Shown: piece after piece, positions 51,747 through 60,475 of the stretch
Position numbering within the stretch: the stretch's first letter is position 1
Layout: the number at the start of each line of letters is the position of its first letter
NCBI RefSeq assembly: GCF_003055625.1
Contig: NZ_CP028811.1
Span: 558,001-622,000 of the forward strand
Reading direction: 5' to 3'
Length of the DNA stretch: 64,000 nucleotides
From: Flavobacterium magnum
GTDB taxonomy: Bacteria > Bacteroidota > Bacteroidia > Flavobacteriales > Flavobacteriaceae
Translations under genes and position numbers: made by a program
The notes under the pieces: model-generated
What the model was told of the DNA's origin: nothing
The model's database searches: none
The model's input: the letters and a program-made list of their open reading frames with translations, nothing else

Positions 51747-52889
51747 ATGGAATTACCGGAAAAACTCAGGCAGAAAATGGACACGCGCCGGCAGCAGCAT
51801 GCGCTCCGGCAATTGCCTTCGCCAAACGGGCTGATTGATTTTGCCTCAAATGATTATCTCGGATTTTCAAGGTCGGAGGCTATATTCAGCGAAACCCATC
51901 AATATCTCACTGAACATCAACTCACACAAAATGGTGCGACCGGCTCGCGCCTGATTTCGGGAAATCATCCCCTGTACGACGCCACGGAAAAATACCTGGC
52001 CGAATTCCATGACTCCGGATCGGCACTGATTTACAATTCGGGTTACGATGCGAACGTCGGCTTCTTCAGCTGTGTGCCGCAAAAAGGCGATTTTATATTT
52101 TATGACGAATTGTGCCATGCCTCGATCCGTGACGGCATACAGCTTTCGCACGCCAAATCATATAAGTTTACGCATAACGACACAGAGCATCTCGGGCAAC
52201 TGATCCTGCGCCATCATTCAGAACAGGCGCATATTTATGTGGCCACCGAAAGCGTCTTTTCCATGGACGGTGATACACCGCCTTTAGCCCAAGTTGCCAA
52301 AATATGTGAAAAATTCGGGGCCTACCTCGTTGTCGACGAGGCACATGCTTTGGGTGTTTTCGGCAAAAACGGTGCCGGTGTGGTCCAGGAACTGCAATTG
52401 CAGCAACAGGTTTTTGCACGCATCATGACTTTCGGGAAAGGATTGGGCTGCCATGGTGCCGCCGTCATCGGGTCGCCCGAACTCAGAAATTTCCTCGTCA
52501 ATTTTTCACGCAGCTTCATTTACACCACCGGGCTTTCCCCACACTCGCTGGCTACGATCGGCGTGGCGTACCGACAGTTGCAGCACACCGATACTTTGGC
52601 CCGGCTCAAAAACAACATCATCCATTTCAACCAGGTCAAAACCATGCTGGGCCTGAAACCGCTCTTCGTGTACAGCAAATCAGCCATACAATGCGCCGTG
52701 ATTCCCGGAAACGAAAAAGTGAAAGCTGTCGCCACGGCATTGCAGCAAAAAGGATTTGATGTGAAGGCCATCCTGTCACCCACCGTTCCGGCAGGACAGG
52801 AACGGCTGCGGATCTGCCTGCACAGTTACAACGAGGACACCCAGATTTCTCGATTGCTGCACCACATTGCCGATTTAACATTGACATAA
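51747..52889 (+). CDS. bioF: 8-amino-7-oxononanoate synthase
   Basis: 380 residues from 51747 (MELPEKLRQKMDTRRQQ). The longer frame from 51600 translates repeat element copy C and is rejected. It is a PLP-dependent alpha-oxoamine synthase: NDYLGFSRSE and GATGSRLISGNHPLYDATEKYLAEF at the start, VDEAHALGVFGKNG, and the PLP lysine in MTFGKGLGCHG near residue 231. It condenses pimeloyl-thioester and alanine in biotin synthesis. First gene of the bio cluster, 57 nt before bioD. Confidence 0.94.
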   Translation: MELPEKLRQKMDTRRQQHALRQLPSPNGLIDFASNDYLGFSRSEAIFSETHQYLTEHQLTQNGATGSRLISGNHPLYDATEKYLAEFHDSGSALIYNSGYDANVGFFSCVPQKGDFIFYDELCHASIRDGIQLSHAKSYKFTHNDTEHLGQLILRHHSEQAHIYVATESVFSMDGDTPPLAQVAKICEKFGAYLVVDEAHALGVFGKNGAGVVQELQLQQQVFARIMTFGKGLGCHGAAVIGSPELRNFLVNFSRSFIYTTGLSPHSLATIGVAYRQLQHTDTLARLKNNIIHFNQVKTMLGLKPLFVYSKSAIQCAVIPGNEKVKAVATALQQKGFDVKAILSPTVPAGQERLRICLHSYNEDTQISRLLHHIADLTLT

Positions 52890-52913
52890 GCCCTTTCCCG
52901 GCACGCTTGTTTG

Positions 52914-52921
52914 TAACTTTG
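52914..52921 (+). promoter_or_regulatory. -7-like element before bioD
   Basis: TAACTTTG lies in the bioF-bioD gap, 25 nt before the bioD ATG. It could give bioD-bioA a second promoter. Confidence 0.4.
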
Positions 52922-52946
52922 CAATTCTCAAATTTTTCAATTTATT

Positions 52947-53564
52947 ATGAAATTATTCATTACGGGCATTTCCACAGACGTCGGCAAAACAATGGCTTCT
53001 GCCATCATTACACAGGCGTTGGAAGCCGATTACTGGAAACCGATACAGGCCGGCGATCTTGATAATTCGGACACACACAAGGTAAAATCACTCGTATCCA
53101 ATTCAAAATCGGTCTTTTTTGAAAACAGTTACGCCTTGAGGACCCCGGCGAGTCCGCACCTGGCTGCAGCACGCGACAATGTCCGGATCGATATCAAAAA
53201 AATCATTGAGCCCGACACCAAAAACCATTTGGTTATCGAAGGCGCCGGCGGACTTTTTGTACCGTTAAATGCGCAACACACCGTCACCGACCTGATCCAA
53301 CCGGACCATAAGGTGATTGTGGTGTCACGGCATTATCTGGGGAGCATCAACCATACGCTACTTACCGTCGAGGCATTACAGCACAGGAAAATCAATATTG
53401 CCGGGGTTATTTTTAACGGCGATGAAAACCCTTCAACCGAATCGATTATCCGGGATAAAACCGGGATTCGCTGTATCGGGAGGATTGAAAACGAACCCTT
53501 TTTTGACCAGAACGTGATTCAGGAATACGCGGATTTGTTCCGTGATACATTGTTACAACTATGA
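52947..53564 (+). CDS. bioD: ATP-dependent dethiobiotin synthetase
   Basis: 205 residues. The P-loop FITGISTDVGKT (4-15) is at the N-terminus, KPIQAG near 28 and the metal/ATP motif VIEGAGGLFVPL in the middle. It closes the ureido ring of dethiobiotin from diaminopelargonate, CO2 and ATP. Its stop overlaps bioA by 4 nt (ATGA), so the two are translationally coupled. Confidence 0.94.
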   Translation: MKLFITGISTDVGKTMASAIITQALEADYWKPIQAGDLDNSDTHKVKSLVSNSKSVFFENSYALRTPASPHLAAARDNVRIDIKKIIEPDTKNHLVIEGAGGLFVPLNAQHTVTDLIQPDHKVIVVSRHYLGSINHTLLTVEALQHRKINIAGVIFNGDENPSTESIIRDKTGIRCIGRIENEPFFDQNVIQEYADLFRDTLLQL

Positions 53565-54832
53565 GCCTGACCGAAAAAGACGAAAAATACCTCTGGCATC
53601 CGTATACGCAACACAAAACGGCTGCACCGCCAATCGCGATTTCAAAAGGCGACGGCGCTTTGCTTTGGGATGAAAACGGGAAAGAATACATTGATGCCAT
53701 CGCTTCGTGGTGGGTAAATCCGTTCGGGCATTCCAATCGGTTCATTGCCGATGCGATTTACCAACAACTGACAACCCTGGAGCATGTGCTCTTTGGCGGG
53801 TTTACGCACGAACCGGCCATACGGCTCGCCGAAAAGCTGATGGAAATGCTGCCTCCGAACCAGCAAAAGTTATTCTTTTCTGACAATGGCTCCACTGCAG
53901 TCGAAGTGGCCATCAAAGTGGCTTTGCAGTATTTTTACAATAAAGGCGAAAAACGTACTACGATCATAGCTTTTGAGAATGCGTTTCATGGCGACACGTT
54001 TGCAGCGATGGCGGCCAGCGGCATCTCGTTCTACACTCAGGCATTTTCTGGCATGTTCATCGATGTAGTGCGGATTCCGGTCCCGGTAAAAGGTGCCGAA
54101 GCCGAAAGTTATGCCGCTTTACGCGAAAGCATTCAAACCCATCAGGTCGCCGCATTTATTTACGAGCCTTTGGTGCAGGGCGCCGCCGGCATGGTGATGT
54201 ATGCCCCCGAAGCGCTGGACGAACTGATACGGATTTGCCGAGAACATAACGTCATTACGATTGCCGATGAAGTCATGACCGGTTTTGGAAAGACAGGTAA
54301 AACCTTCGCCTGCGATTACCTCAGATACCAGCCCGATGTGATGTGCCTGTCCAAGGCTTTAACGGGCGGGACCATCCCGATGGCCATCACGACTTTTACA
54401 CAGGAACTTTTTGACGGCTTTTACAGCGATGACATCAACAAGGCATTATTCCACGGGCACACCTTTACCGCGAACCCAACGGGTTGTGCAGCGGCCCTCG
54501 CAAGCCTTGAATTGTTGCAGACAACTGCGATGCAGGACCACATCGCGCGCGTACACAAGCGACACCTTCAGTTTCAGGAACGTATAGAAAAGCATCCTAA
54601 AGTAAGTACGACGAGGGTGCTGGGCGTCATTTTTGCCCTGGAAATAAAAATCGACAGCGCAGAAAGTTACTATGGCACCCTTCGGAATAAACTTTACAAT
54701 TTCTTTATCCAAAATGGCGTAATCTTACGCCCTGTGGGGCATATCGTCTACATCCTTCCACCATATATCATCAGCGATACGCAATTGGAAAAAGTATATC
54801 AAATCGTTGAACAGGCTTTGGAAATAGCGTAA
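53561..54832 (+). CDS. bioA: Adenosylmethionine-8-amino-7-oxononanoate aminotransferase
   Basis: 423 residues, class III aminotransferase. LWHPYTQHKT at the N-terminus is typical of BioA, and FFSDNGSTAVEVAIKVALQYF is the PLP phosphate region. IADEVMTGFGKTGKTFAC holds the PLP aspartate region, and the Schiff-base lysine is K265 in CLSKALTGG. It uses S-adenosylmethionine as amino donor to make diaminopelargonate. The -7 box of the following ketoacyl-synthase gene overlaps its stop codon. Confidence 0.95.
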   Translation: MSLTEKDEKYLWHPYTQHKTAAPPIAISKGDGALLWDENGKEYIDAIASWWVNPFGHSNRFIADAIYQQLTTLEHVLFGGFTHEPAIRLAEKLMEMLPPNQQKLFFSDNGSTAVEVAIKVALQYFYNKGEKRTTIIAFENAFHGDTFAAMAASGISFYTQAFSGMFIDVVRIPVPVKGAEAESYAALRESIQTHQVAAFIYEPLVQGAAGMVMYAPEALDELIRICREHNVITIADEVMTGFGKTGKTFACDYLRYQPDVMCLSKALTGGTIPMAITTFTQELFDGFYSDDINKALFHGHTFTANPTGCAAALASLELLQTTAMQDHIARVHKRHLQFQERIEKHPKVSTTRVLGVIFALEIKIDSAESYYGTLRNKLYNFFIQNGVILRPVGHIVYILPPYIISDTQLEKVYQIVEQALEIA

Positions 54833-54837
54833 TTTTG
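54807..54837 (+). promoter_or_regulatory. Possible promoter of the ketoacyl synthase inside the bioA end
   Basis: TTG (54807-54809), a 20-nt spacer and TAATTTTG (54830-54837) resemble a -33/-7 pair, 22 nt before the TTG start. Confidence 0.4.
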
Positions 54838-54859
54838 CGGCAACGTAACAATTACTGCC

Positions 54860-56014
54860 TTGCTTAAAACCATATCCATTACAGCCATCGCGTCGCTATC
54901 GCCGCTGGGTTTTGAACCGGACGCCATCCGCAGGCATTACCAGGACGACAGGCATTTTCTTTCCGAAAAGAATATCGGCTCGCAGGTGGTTCCCGTCGGC
55001 GCGTTATCTGCGGAAGCGAGGGAAAAAATAATCGAGTTAAGGCATTCAGACCCGAAATACAAATCGCTCGACGATACCGTCTTATATGCCATTGCTGTGT
55101 CGCGTGATGCGGTACAAAAGGCAGGATGGAACGCATCGGACATTTTTGGGATCAATATCGGCTCATCGCGCGGCGCCACGGCGTTGTTTGAAAAGCATTT
55201 CACGGAATACCTTGAGACCGGAAAGTCGAGTGTCCTGGCATCACCGGCAACGACATTGGGAAATATTTCGTCCTGGGTGGCGCACGATTTACAAAGCACC
55301 GGCCCGGAAGTGTCGCATTCGATTACATGCTCAACAGCGTTGCACGCCCTGCTGAACGGCTATGCCTGGCTGCAATCGGGGCTGGCAGATAAATTCCTTG
55401 TTGGTGGCAGCGAAGCACCACTGACCCCGTTTACGATTGCCCAGATGCAGGCGATGAAGATTTATGCCAAGGGCCACGGTGATTTTCCCTGCCGCGCGCT
55501 GGATCTGGAAAAGCGGCAAAACACTATGGTTTTAGGCGAAGGCGCTGCGGTGTGCTGCCTTGAAGCCGGAAAAAAAGACCACGCATTGGCCACTATAGCC
55601 GGAATAGGGTATGCTACGGAATTGCTGGAACACAGCGTTTCAATTTCTGCGGAAGCGGACTGTTTCCAGAAGTCCATGAACATGGCTTTGGGGGAGATCC
55701 ATCCGGAAGACATCGCCGTGATTGTAATGCATGCGCCGGGCACCATCAAGGGCGACCTGACGGAGTACAAAGCAATCCAGAAAGTTTTCGGTGACAGGCT
55801 GCCCTTACTGACCACGACGAAATGGAAAACCGGGCACACTTTTGGGGCCTCAGGGATGTTCGGAGTGGAATTGGCCTTGGTGATGCTTGCGCTCGATGCG
55901 TTCATTGGCGTACCGTTTGCGAAAGCACAGGTGCAGACCCGTCCGATAAAAAAGGTCATGGTAAATGCCGTGGGGTTTGGCGGCAACGCGGTAAGCGTGG
56001 TTTTGGAAAAATAA
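54860..56014 (+). CDS. Beta-ketoacyl-ACP synthase-like protein in the biotin cluster
   Basis: 384 residues starting with TTG (54860); no better start exists. It is a KAS I/II-type condensing enzyme by sequence order: catalytic cysteine C157 in SHSITCSTALHALL, histidines H291 (VMHAPGTIKGD) and H326 (KWKTGHTFGASG) forming a Cys-His-His triad. The usual FabF motifs (GINIGSSRGA, NAVGFGGNA) are present. It lies directly behind bioF-bioD-bioA on the same strand. No bioC, bioH or bioZ is visible, so it could build the pimeloyl precursor, or simply be a fatty-acid enzyme; the first is inference from position. Confidence 0.85.
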   Translation: MLKTISITAIASLSPLGFEPDAIRRHYQDDRHFLSEKNIGSQVVPVGALSAEAREKIIELRHSDPKYKSLDDTVLYAIAVSRDAVQKAGWNASDIFGINIGSSRGATALFEKHFTEYLETGKSSVLASPATTLGNISSWVAHDLQSTGPEVSHSITCSTALHALLNGYAWLQSGLADKFLVGGSEAPLTPFTIAQMQAMKIYAKGHGDFPCRALDLEKRQNTMVLGEGAAVCCLEAGKKDHALATIAGIGYATELLEHSVSISAEADCFQKSMNMALGEIHPEDIAVIVMHAPGTIKGDLTEYKAIQKVFGDRLPLLTTTKWKTGHTFGASGMFGVELALVMLALDAFIGVPFAKAQVQTRPIKKVMVNAVGFGGNAVSVVLEK

Positions 56015-56033
56015 ACGGTGGCGTATATAAAGT

Positions 56034-56065
56034 AAAAAGCGCCCCGGATACGGAGCGCTTTTTTT
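56034..56065 (+). terminator. Terminator between the ketoacyl synthase and the beta-helix protein
   Basis: AAAGCGC and GCGCTTT form a stem with further C/G pairs, followed by seven Ts. Confidence 0.8.
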
Positions 56066-56092
56066 ATCACATTAGCAAGCTTCGAAACTTCG

Positions 56093-59000
56093 CTATTTCA
56101 TCATGACTTTTCTGGTCGTTTCGGTACCGGCCGTTTTCACTTTGACGATCAGCGCCTGGCTCGCGGCGGGAACAGTCGCCACAAATTCGAGGCTGTCGAC
56201 GGCATTGTTCTGGTATACCATCCTTCCGAGTAAGTCATATACAGTAACGGCAGTAATTTGTTCATTTGAAGACAGGAACTGCAGTTGCTGCGACTTGGCG
56301 ATTACCTGGATGTTGTTGTTATCGGCCGCTGGATTGTCGATGCCAAGCGGTGCGCTCGTGAAACGAAGTTCAAAACGATCTTCAACCGTAGCACTGTCTG
56401 CGGGCGTAAAGGTGTAACGGCCTTCCTTGAGGTTGGTCAGCGTATTGGTATATTTGTCGAGAAGGTACACTTCCTGGTTGTCGAAAAGACCGTCAAATCT
56501 TGACAGATTAATGGTCAACGGACCATCGATGGAGCTCTTGAACCCCAGCGGAATGATATCATCCTGGTTAAAATTCACGTCGCGGCCCTGGATGCACAAT
56601 TTCTCCCCGTCGATGATGGAATAAATCATTACATAATTTCCGGAATCGAACGTCCTCCCATCATAACCGTAGTCCATATCATTCGTGGCGCCGGTGACAT
56701 ATCCGACCAAAGTCTCGTCGTAAGCGCCTCCCGGATTGCCGATGCTGATCCATACGCGGTGTTTCTCGACCACATCATCGGGCGTTCCCGAAATCGCATT
56801 ACGGAAGAAATTACCATTGCCGTTATCGGTTTTTACGCGCATCCCGTTGTTAAAAACAATATTGGATGTGGTGTTCGATCCGGTCATTTCAATGAAAAAT
56901 CCCTGACCCGCAGCGATTTTCCCGGTAGGAGTAACCCCTCCCGAAGCAGCAGGATTTCCGACAGATCCGGTCTTGTTGTATTTCGCATAGTCGTTTTGCA
57001 GGTAGTTGTAGGTTTCACTTCCCGGATTTTGCGCGCTGATCGCCGTATTGTGCGTCCAGAGGTAAATAATCCCGGTAGTTTTGGAAGCGTTGGTGGCATT
57101 ACTCAGGAACAGGTCCGCGTCGATTGCGGATGGATACGGATTTCCGACGAGGTTGTAAGGACAGGACGCGGTCTTGGTTACCGATGCGTTAACGACACCA
57201 TTGTTCGGAACGCCGGTAAATACCGCATTAAACGTCGCCGTAGGGTTGAAATTAAGCGATTCGGGAGCCCTGATGATATAGCCTTTCCCGGGAATCAGCG
57301 GAGCCGTTGTACTTTGATCAGACCAATAATAGATCGACGGATTGAAATAAAAGTTATAGTCTACAGACGCCGGAATGGCTGATGCCAATGTGGTCGAGGT
57401 AACCGGCGAACTGAAGTATGTGTAGTCGTAGGGTTTCAACGATGTGGTCGTGCGCGTCATTGTGATGTTTCCACTTACGGTGGACGAATCGCTGTTTTGC
57501 ACCAGCGCCCCTTTGTCCTGAATCACAATGCTTCCATTGATTGTCAGGTCATTTTGTATTTGCACGACTTTGCCCGAAGTAATCGTAAGGGTATTATTGT
57601 TGTTTATCTTCAATTCGCAGGCCGTGATGCCGCCATTGGTCGTTGTGTTGTAATCGGCTGCGATAATCGCCTTCATGTTGATGTTGGGCGTGCCATTGCT
57701 CCACCCGTTGTTGTTCCACGTAGTGGTTCCGCCAGAACAGATTGAATATTCATCGGCGCCAAGGGTAGGCGTTGTGCCCCTGGTGTCGCCATCAATATCT
57801 GTGGTGATGCCACTGATGGCCGTTCCCACATTCAAAGCGGCCTGTGCGCTCGCGAGGTGCAGGTCTACTGCTGAAGTAAAACCTGTTGTCAGCGGCACAT
57901 TGACGTTAATCGACTGTGCATCTTTGGTAGTGACTGCCTTCCAGTCGGCCAGTGTGGTTTTAAGATTTCCGGACGAATAAAAACTTCCCCAGCTTCCAAT
58001 GTACTGGGAAGCGTAGTAGTTATTGTAATTGATGTTGGTGAAATCAGAAGTGTTGGTCACGGTAGTGTAAACGCAGAATCGGGTTGAGCCGGAAGTCTGG
58101 GCATTCACAAAAATATTGTTGCGGATGTCTAGCTGCGTACCCCCGGCAATAAACAAACATGCTGACGCGCCTGTGGATTGGTTGGTCGCCTGTCTTACCG
58201 AGTTAAAATATAGTTTTACTGACGTCCCGCCGGCAATATAAATACCATTGCCGCTCTGCGAATCCGGGCTTCCGCCACCGGCAGATACTACATTTCCGAT
58301 CATGTTATTATAGAGCAACGCATTGTTCCCGCTGATGTAAATCCCGCTCATGAGTTTGTTGTCGGTCATGGTAATGGTGTACACCTTGTTGCTATGAATG
58401 GTGGCGTTGGCACCCGTAACCGAAATCCCCGCATTACCATCGTTTGTAGAATTTGAAGTCACCGCGGTGATGGTATTTCCGTTCACTGTTGTTGAAGAGC
58501 CTGAAACATACAGTCCGTAACAGATGTTGTTTCCCGAGGCGTTTTCAACATTGGTCAGCGTATTCGAAGAGATGGTCCCGGTGCTGGCCCCAGTGACATA
58601 AATGCCTGAGTGAAATGCCGTACCCCCTACGCCGTTTGGCCTCTTTACACCGTCAATGGTATTTCCTGAAATCGTATACGTCGTGACATTGGCTACATAA
58701 ATCCCGACGTAAGGCTTACTGCTGTCAGTCGCCGCGCCGATACTGTTATTGCTGATGGTCCAGTTCGCATTTGACGAACTGCTGCCGTTTACATATATAC
58801 CCTGCTTGACAGTGGTAAATGTGTTGTTGCTTACCTCGTTGCCGGAATTATCCGCGGCATTCCCAAGGCCGCTTCCTCCGGAATACACTCCGACAGACAG
58901 GGTGCCGGCACTGGCATCGATGATGTTCGTCCTCAGAATGCTGTTCTTGACTTTGTTGTTATTTGCAGTGTTATAAAGCCAGACTGCCGCCCGCGCCGTA

Positions 59001-59413
59001 TAAGAATTTCCCGAATCGTTAAAGGTGTTGTAAATCGTGAGCTGCTTGTCGCTTGTACCGTTGTTACCGTCAATGGTCACGTTGTCCGCGCCGTTGAACT
59101 GAAATACCGCACCATTGGAAACCGAACCTGAAATCGTGATGGTCTTGCCCGTATTCGGTTTTATCGTCAGCGTATTGCCGGCACTTCCGGTGTATTGATT
59201 GATGATCAGCGGGGTATTGGCAACCAGCGATTGGTTTTCATCAATAAGGAACGTGGTTGCGCCGTTAATCCCTACAGTATTGACATAAGTAATGGCGGAG
59301 GCCAAGGTAAGGTATTGCACCCCATCTGTGGTAGTGCTTCCGATTTTTTTGGTTCCGTTGATTTGGGCGTGGGTTAAAAAAGGGATAATAAAAAACAGTA
59401 AAATTTTCTTCAT
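56093..59413 (-). CDS. Large parallel beta-helix protein with T9SS sorting signal, type C
   Basis: 1106 residues with a signal peptide (MKKILLFFIIPFLTHAQ). Residues ~60-470 have the short, repeated strand pattern (NNKVKNSILRTNI, GNEVSNNTFTTVKQGIYVNGSS, TISGNTIDGVKR) of right-handed beta-helix proteins. The middle holds further Asn/Thr-rich strands. The C-terminus is not the usual YPNP type A signal but the type C form: LRFTSAPLGIDNPAAD, then TAVTVYDLLGRMVYQNN and ALIVKVKTAGTETTRKV. Export by T9SS to the surface is expected; ligand or substrate unknown. A -7 box and a palindromic hairpin precede the start. Confidence 0.85.
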   Translation of the reverse strand: MKKILLFFIIPFLTHAQINGTKKIGSTTTDGVQYLTLASAITYVNTVGINGATTFLIDENQSLVANTPLIINQYTGSAGNTLTIKPNTGKTITISGSVSNGAVFQFNGADNVTIDGNNGTSDKQLTIYNTFNDSGNSYTARAAVWLYNTANNNKVKNSILRTNIIDASAGTLSVGVYSGGSGLGNAADNSGNEVSNNTFTTVKQGIYVNGSSSSNANWTISNNSIGAATDSSKPYVGIYVANVTTYTISGNTIDGVKRPNGVGGTAFHSGIYVTGASTGTISSNTLTNVENASGNNICYGLYVSGSSTTVNGNTITAVTSNSTNDGNAGISVTGANATIHSNKVYTITMTDNKLMSGIYISGNNALLYNNMIGNVVSAGGGSPDSQSGNGIYIAGGTSVKLYFNSVRQATNQSTGASACLFIAGGTQLDIRNNIFVNAQTSGSTRFCVYTTVTNTSDFTNINYNNYYASQYIGSWGSFYSSGNLKTTLADWKAVTTKDAQSINVNVPLTTGFTSAVDLHLASAQAALNVGTAISGITTDIDGDTRGTTPTLGADEYSICSGGTTTWNNNGWSNGTPNINMKAIIAADYNTTTNGGITACELKINNNNTLTITSGKVVQIQNDLTINGSIVIQDKGALVQNSDSSTVSGNITMTRTTTSLKPYDYTYFSSPVTSTTLASAIPASVDYNFYFNPSIYYWSDQSTTAPLIPGKGYIIRAPESLNFNPTATFNAVFTGVPNNGVVNASVTKTASCPYNLVGNPYPSAIDADLFLSNATNASKTTGIIYLWTHNTAISAQNPGSETYNYLQNDYAKYNKTGSVGNPAASGGVTPTGKIAAGQGFFIEMTGSNTTSNIVFNNGMRVKTDNGNGNFFRNAISGTPDDVVEKHRVWISIGNPGGAYDETLVGYVTGATNDMDYGYDGRTFDSGNYVMIYSIIDGEKLCIQGRDVNFNQDDIIPLGFKSSIDGPLTINLSRFDGLFDNQEVYLLDKYTNTLTNLKEGRYTFTPADSATVEDRFELRFTSAPLGIDNPAADNNNIQVIAKSQQLQFLSSNEQITAVTVYDLLGRMVYQNNAVDSLEFVATVPAASQALIVKVKTAGTETTRKVMMK

Positions 59414-59434
59414 GTGATTGGGACACTTGTAATG

Positions 59435-59474
59435 CTATGCAAGCATAGCTTTTGTTATTGCTTGCACAAAAATA
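59435..59474 (-). promoter_or_regulatory. -7 box and leader palindrome of the beta-helix protein gene
   Basis: TATTTTTG on the minus strand (59467-59474) fits the -7 consensus. Downstream in the leader, GCTATGC (59435-59441) and GCATAGC (59444-59450) form a perfect 7-bp inverted repeat with a 2-nt centre. The rest of 59475-59628, up to recX, has nothing further I can identify. Confidence 0.45.
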
Positions 59475-59628
59475 TCGCCGACTGGAGTTAAAACATTTTA
59501 AAAAGTGTGAAAGTTTCAAGGTTTTCGACCAATGATCAAATAACACCGACGTAATGCGCTTTTACCGAAAACGATTTCGCCAATTTTAACATTTTTTCCG
59601 GTAAATTGCTGTGTATTAAACGCTTATT

Positions 59629-60105
59629 TCAGCGTGCTGCACTCTCAAGTTGTTTGGCTTTGGCATACACCAGATCGCTTTCGAAACCCCTGCGAAGAAA
59701 ATAGTCGCAGAATTTCCTGCGTTTCTTCAGGGTGTTTTTTTCGCTGATCGACTGCCATTGTTTTTCCGCCAGCTTCTCGAAAGTGCCTGCATATTCCTCC
59801 TCAGGAATTTCCTGTAACGCTTCCTTGATATTAAATGCAGAAATACCGCGCATTTTCAGCTCATTATGGATACGCTGGAATCCCCAGCCTTTGATGCGGT
59901 GCTTCCCCCGTGCAAAACTTCTTGCAAAGCGTTCTTCATTCAGGAAATCATTTTGGATTAGGTGAACGACCACCTCTCCTTTCTCGTCAGCACTCAGCGT
60001 AAATGAACGCAATTTTTCAGCCACCTCCTGATGGCAACGCTCCTGATATGCGCAGAAGCGCTCCAGTTTTTTAATGGCATCCGATAGCGCAGGATTGTTG
60101 TACAT
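59629..60105 (-). CDS. recX: Regulatory protein RecX
   Basis: 158 residues from 60105 (MYNNPALSDAIKKLERFCAYQERC). An ATG at 60153 would put its start upstream of the -7 box, so I reject it. It is made of three-helix RecX repeats: CAYQERCHQEVAEKLRSF, LIQNDFLNEERFARSFARGKHRIKGWGFQRIHNELKMRGIS, and RRKFCDYFLRRGFESDLVYA. It binds RecA filaments and limits recombination activity. recA is not in the window. The -7 box ends 4 nt before the start. Confidence 0.9.
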   Translation of the reverse strand: MYNNPALSDAIKKLERFCAYQERCHQEVAEKLRSFTLSADEKGEVVVHLIQNDFLNEERFARSFARGKHRIKGWGFQRIHNELKMRGISAFNIKEALQEIPEEEYAGTFEKLAEKQWQSISEKNTLKKRRKFCDYFLRRGFESDLVYAKAKQLESAAR

Positions 60106-60109
60106 GGTA

Positions 60110-60117
60110 CAAAAATA
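60110..60117 (-). promoter_or_regulatory. -7 promoter element of recX, probably leaderless
   Basis: TATTTTTG on the minus strand is followed by 4 nt and then the recX ATG. Confidence 0.5.
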
Positions 60118-60475
60118 CGTAATGAGCCAATAACTGGAATGTATGTGATGCATTTATTCCCGGTTGTGGACCGGATCTGACACCTTTCCCAACTGCCGTA
60201 ATATTCAATTTACGACAGCTTAATATTGCAGTAACCTGAGCACGACCGGCTGAGCGAAAATACGTTTTAAGATGCTCGTTTACAATTCGTTTCTACGCGA
60301 TTTCGTGCATTTAGCCGACAAAAAAAGCAGTTCAACGAGAAGTTAAAAATTAGTTAAAAAGGGATGCTGTGAAATGAAATGTTTGTCTCTAAATTTACTT
60401 CCCCCAAATTGATCCAACCCATACATTAAAAGATGATCATGCGGGTAGTACCAATGTTCCCCAACATGATTATTT
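60118..60475. other. Intergenic gap between recX and the giant repeat gene; nothing certain
   Basis: About 358 nt. The nearest thing to a -7 box for the plus-strand gene is TAAATTTA (60390-60397), one base off the consensus, about 80 nt before the start. No ORF with family features, no strong hairpin and no tRNA-like structure seen. Confidence 0.45.
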
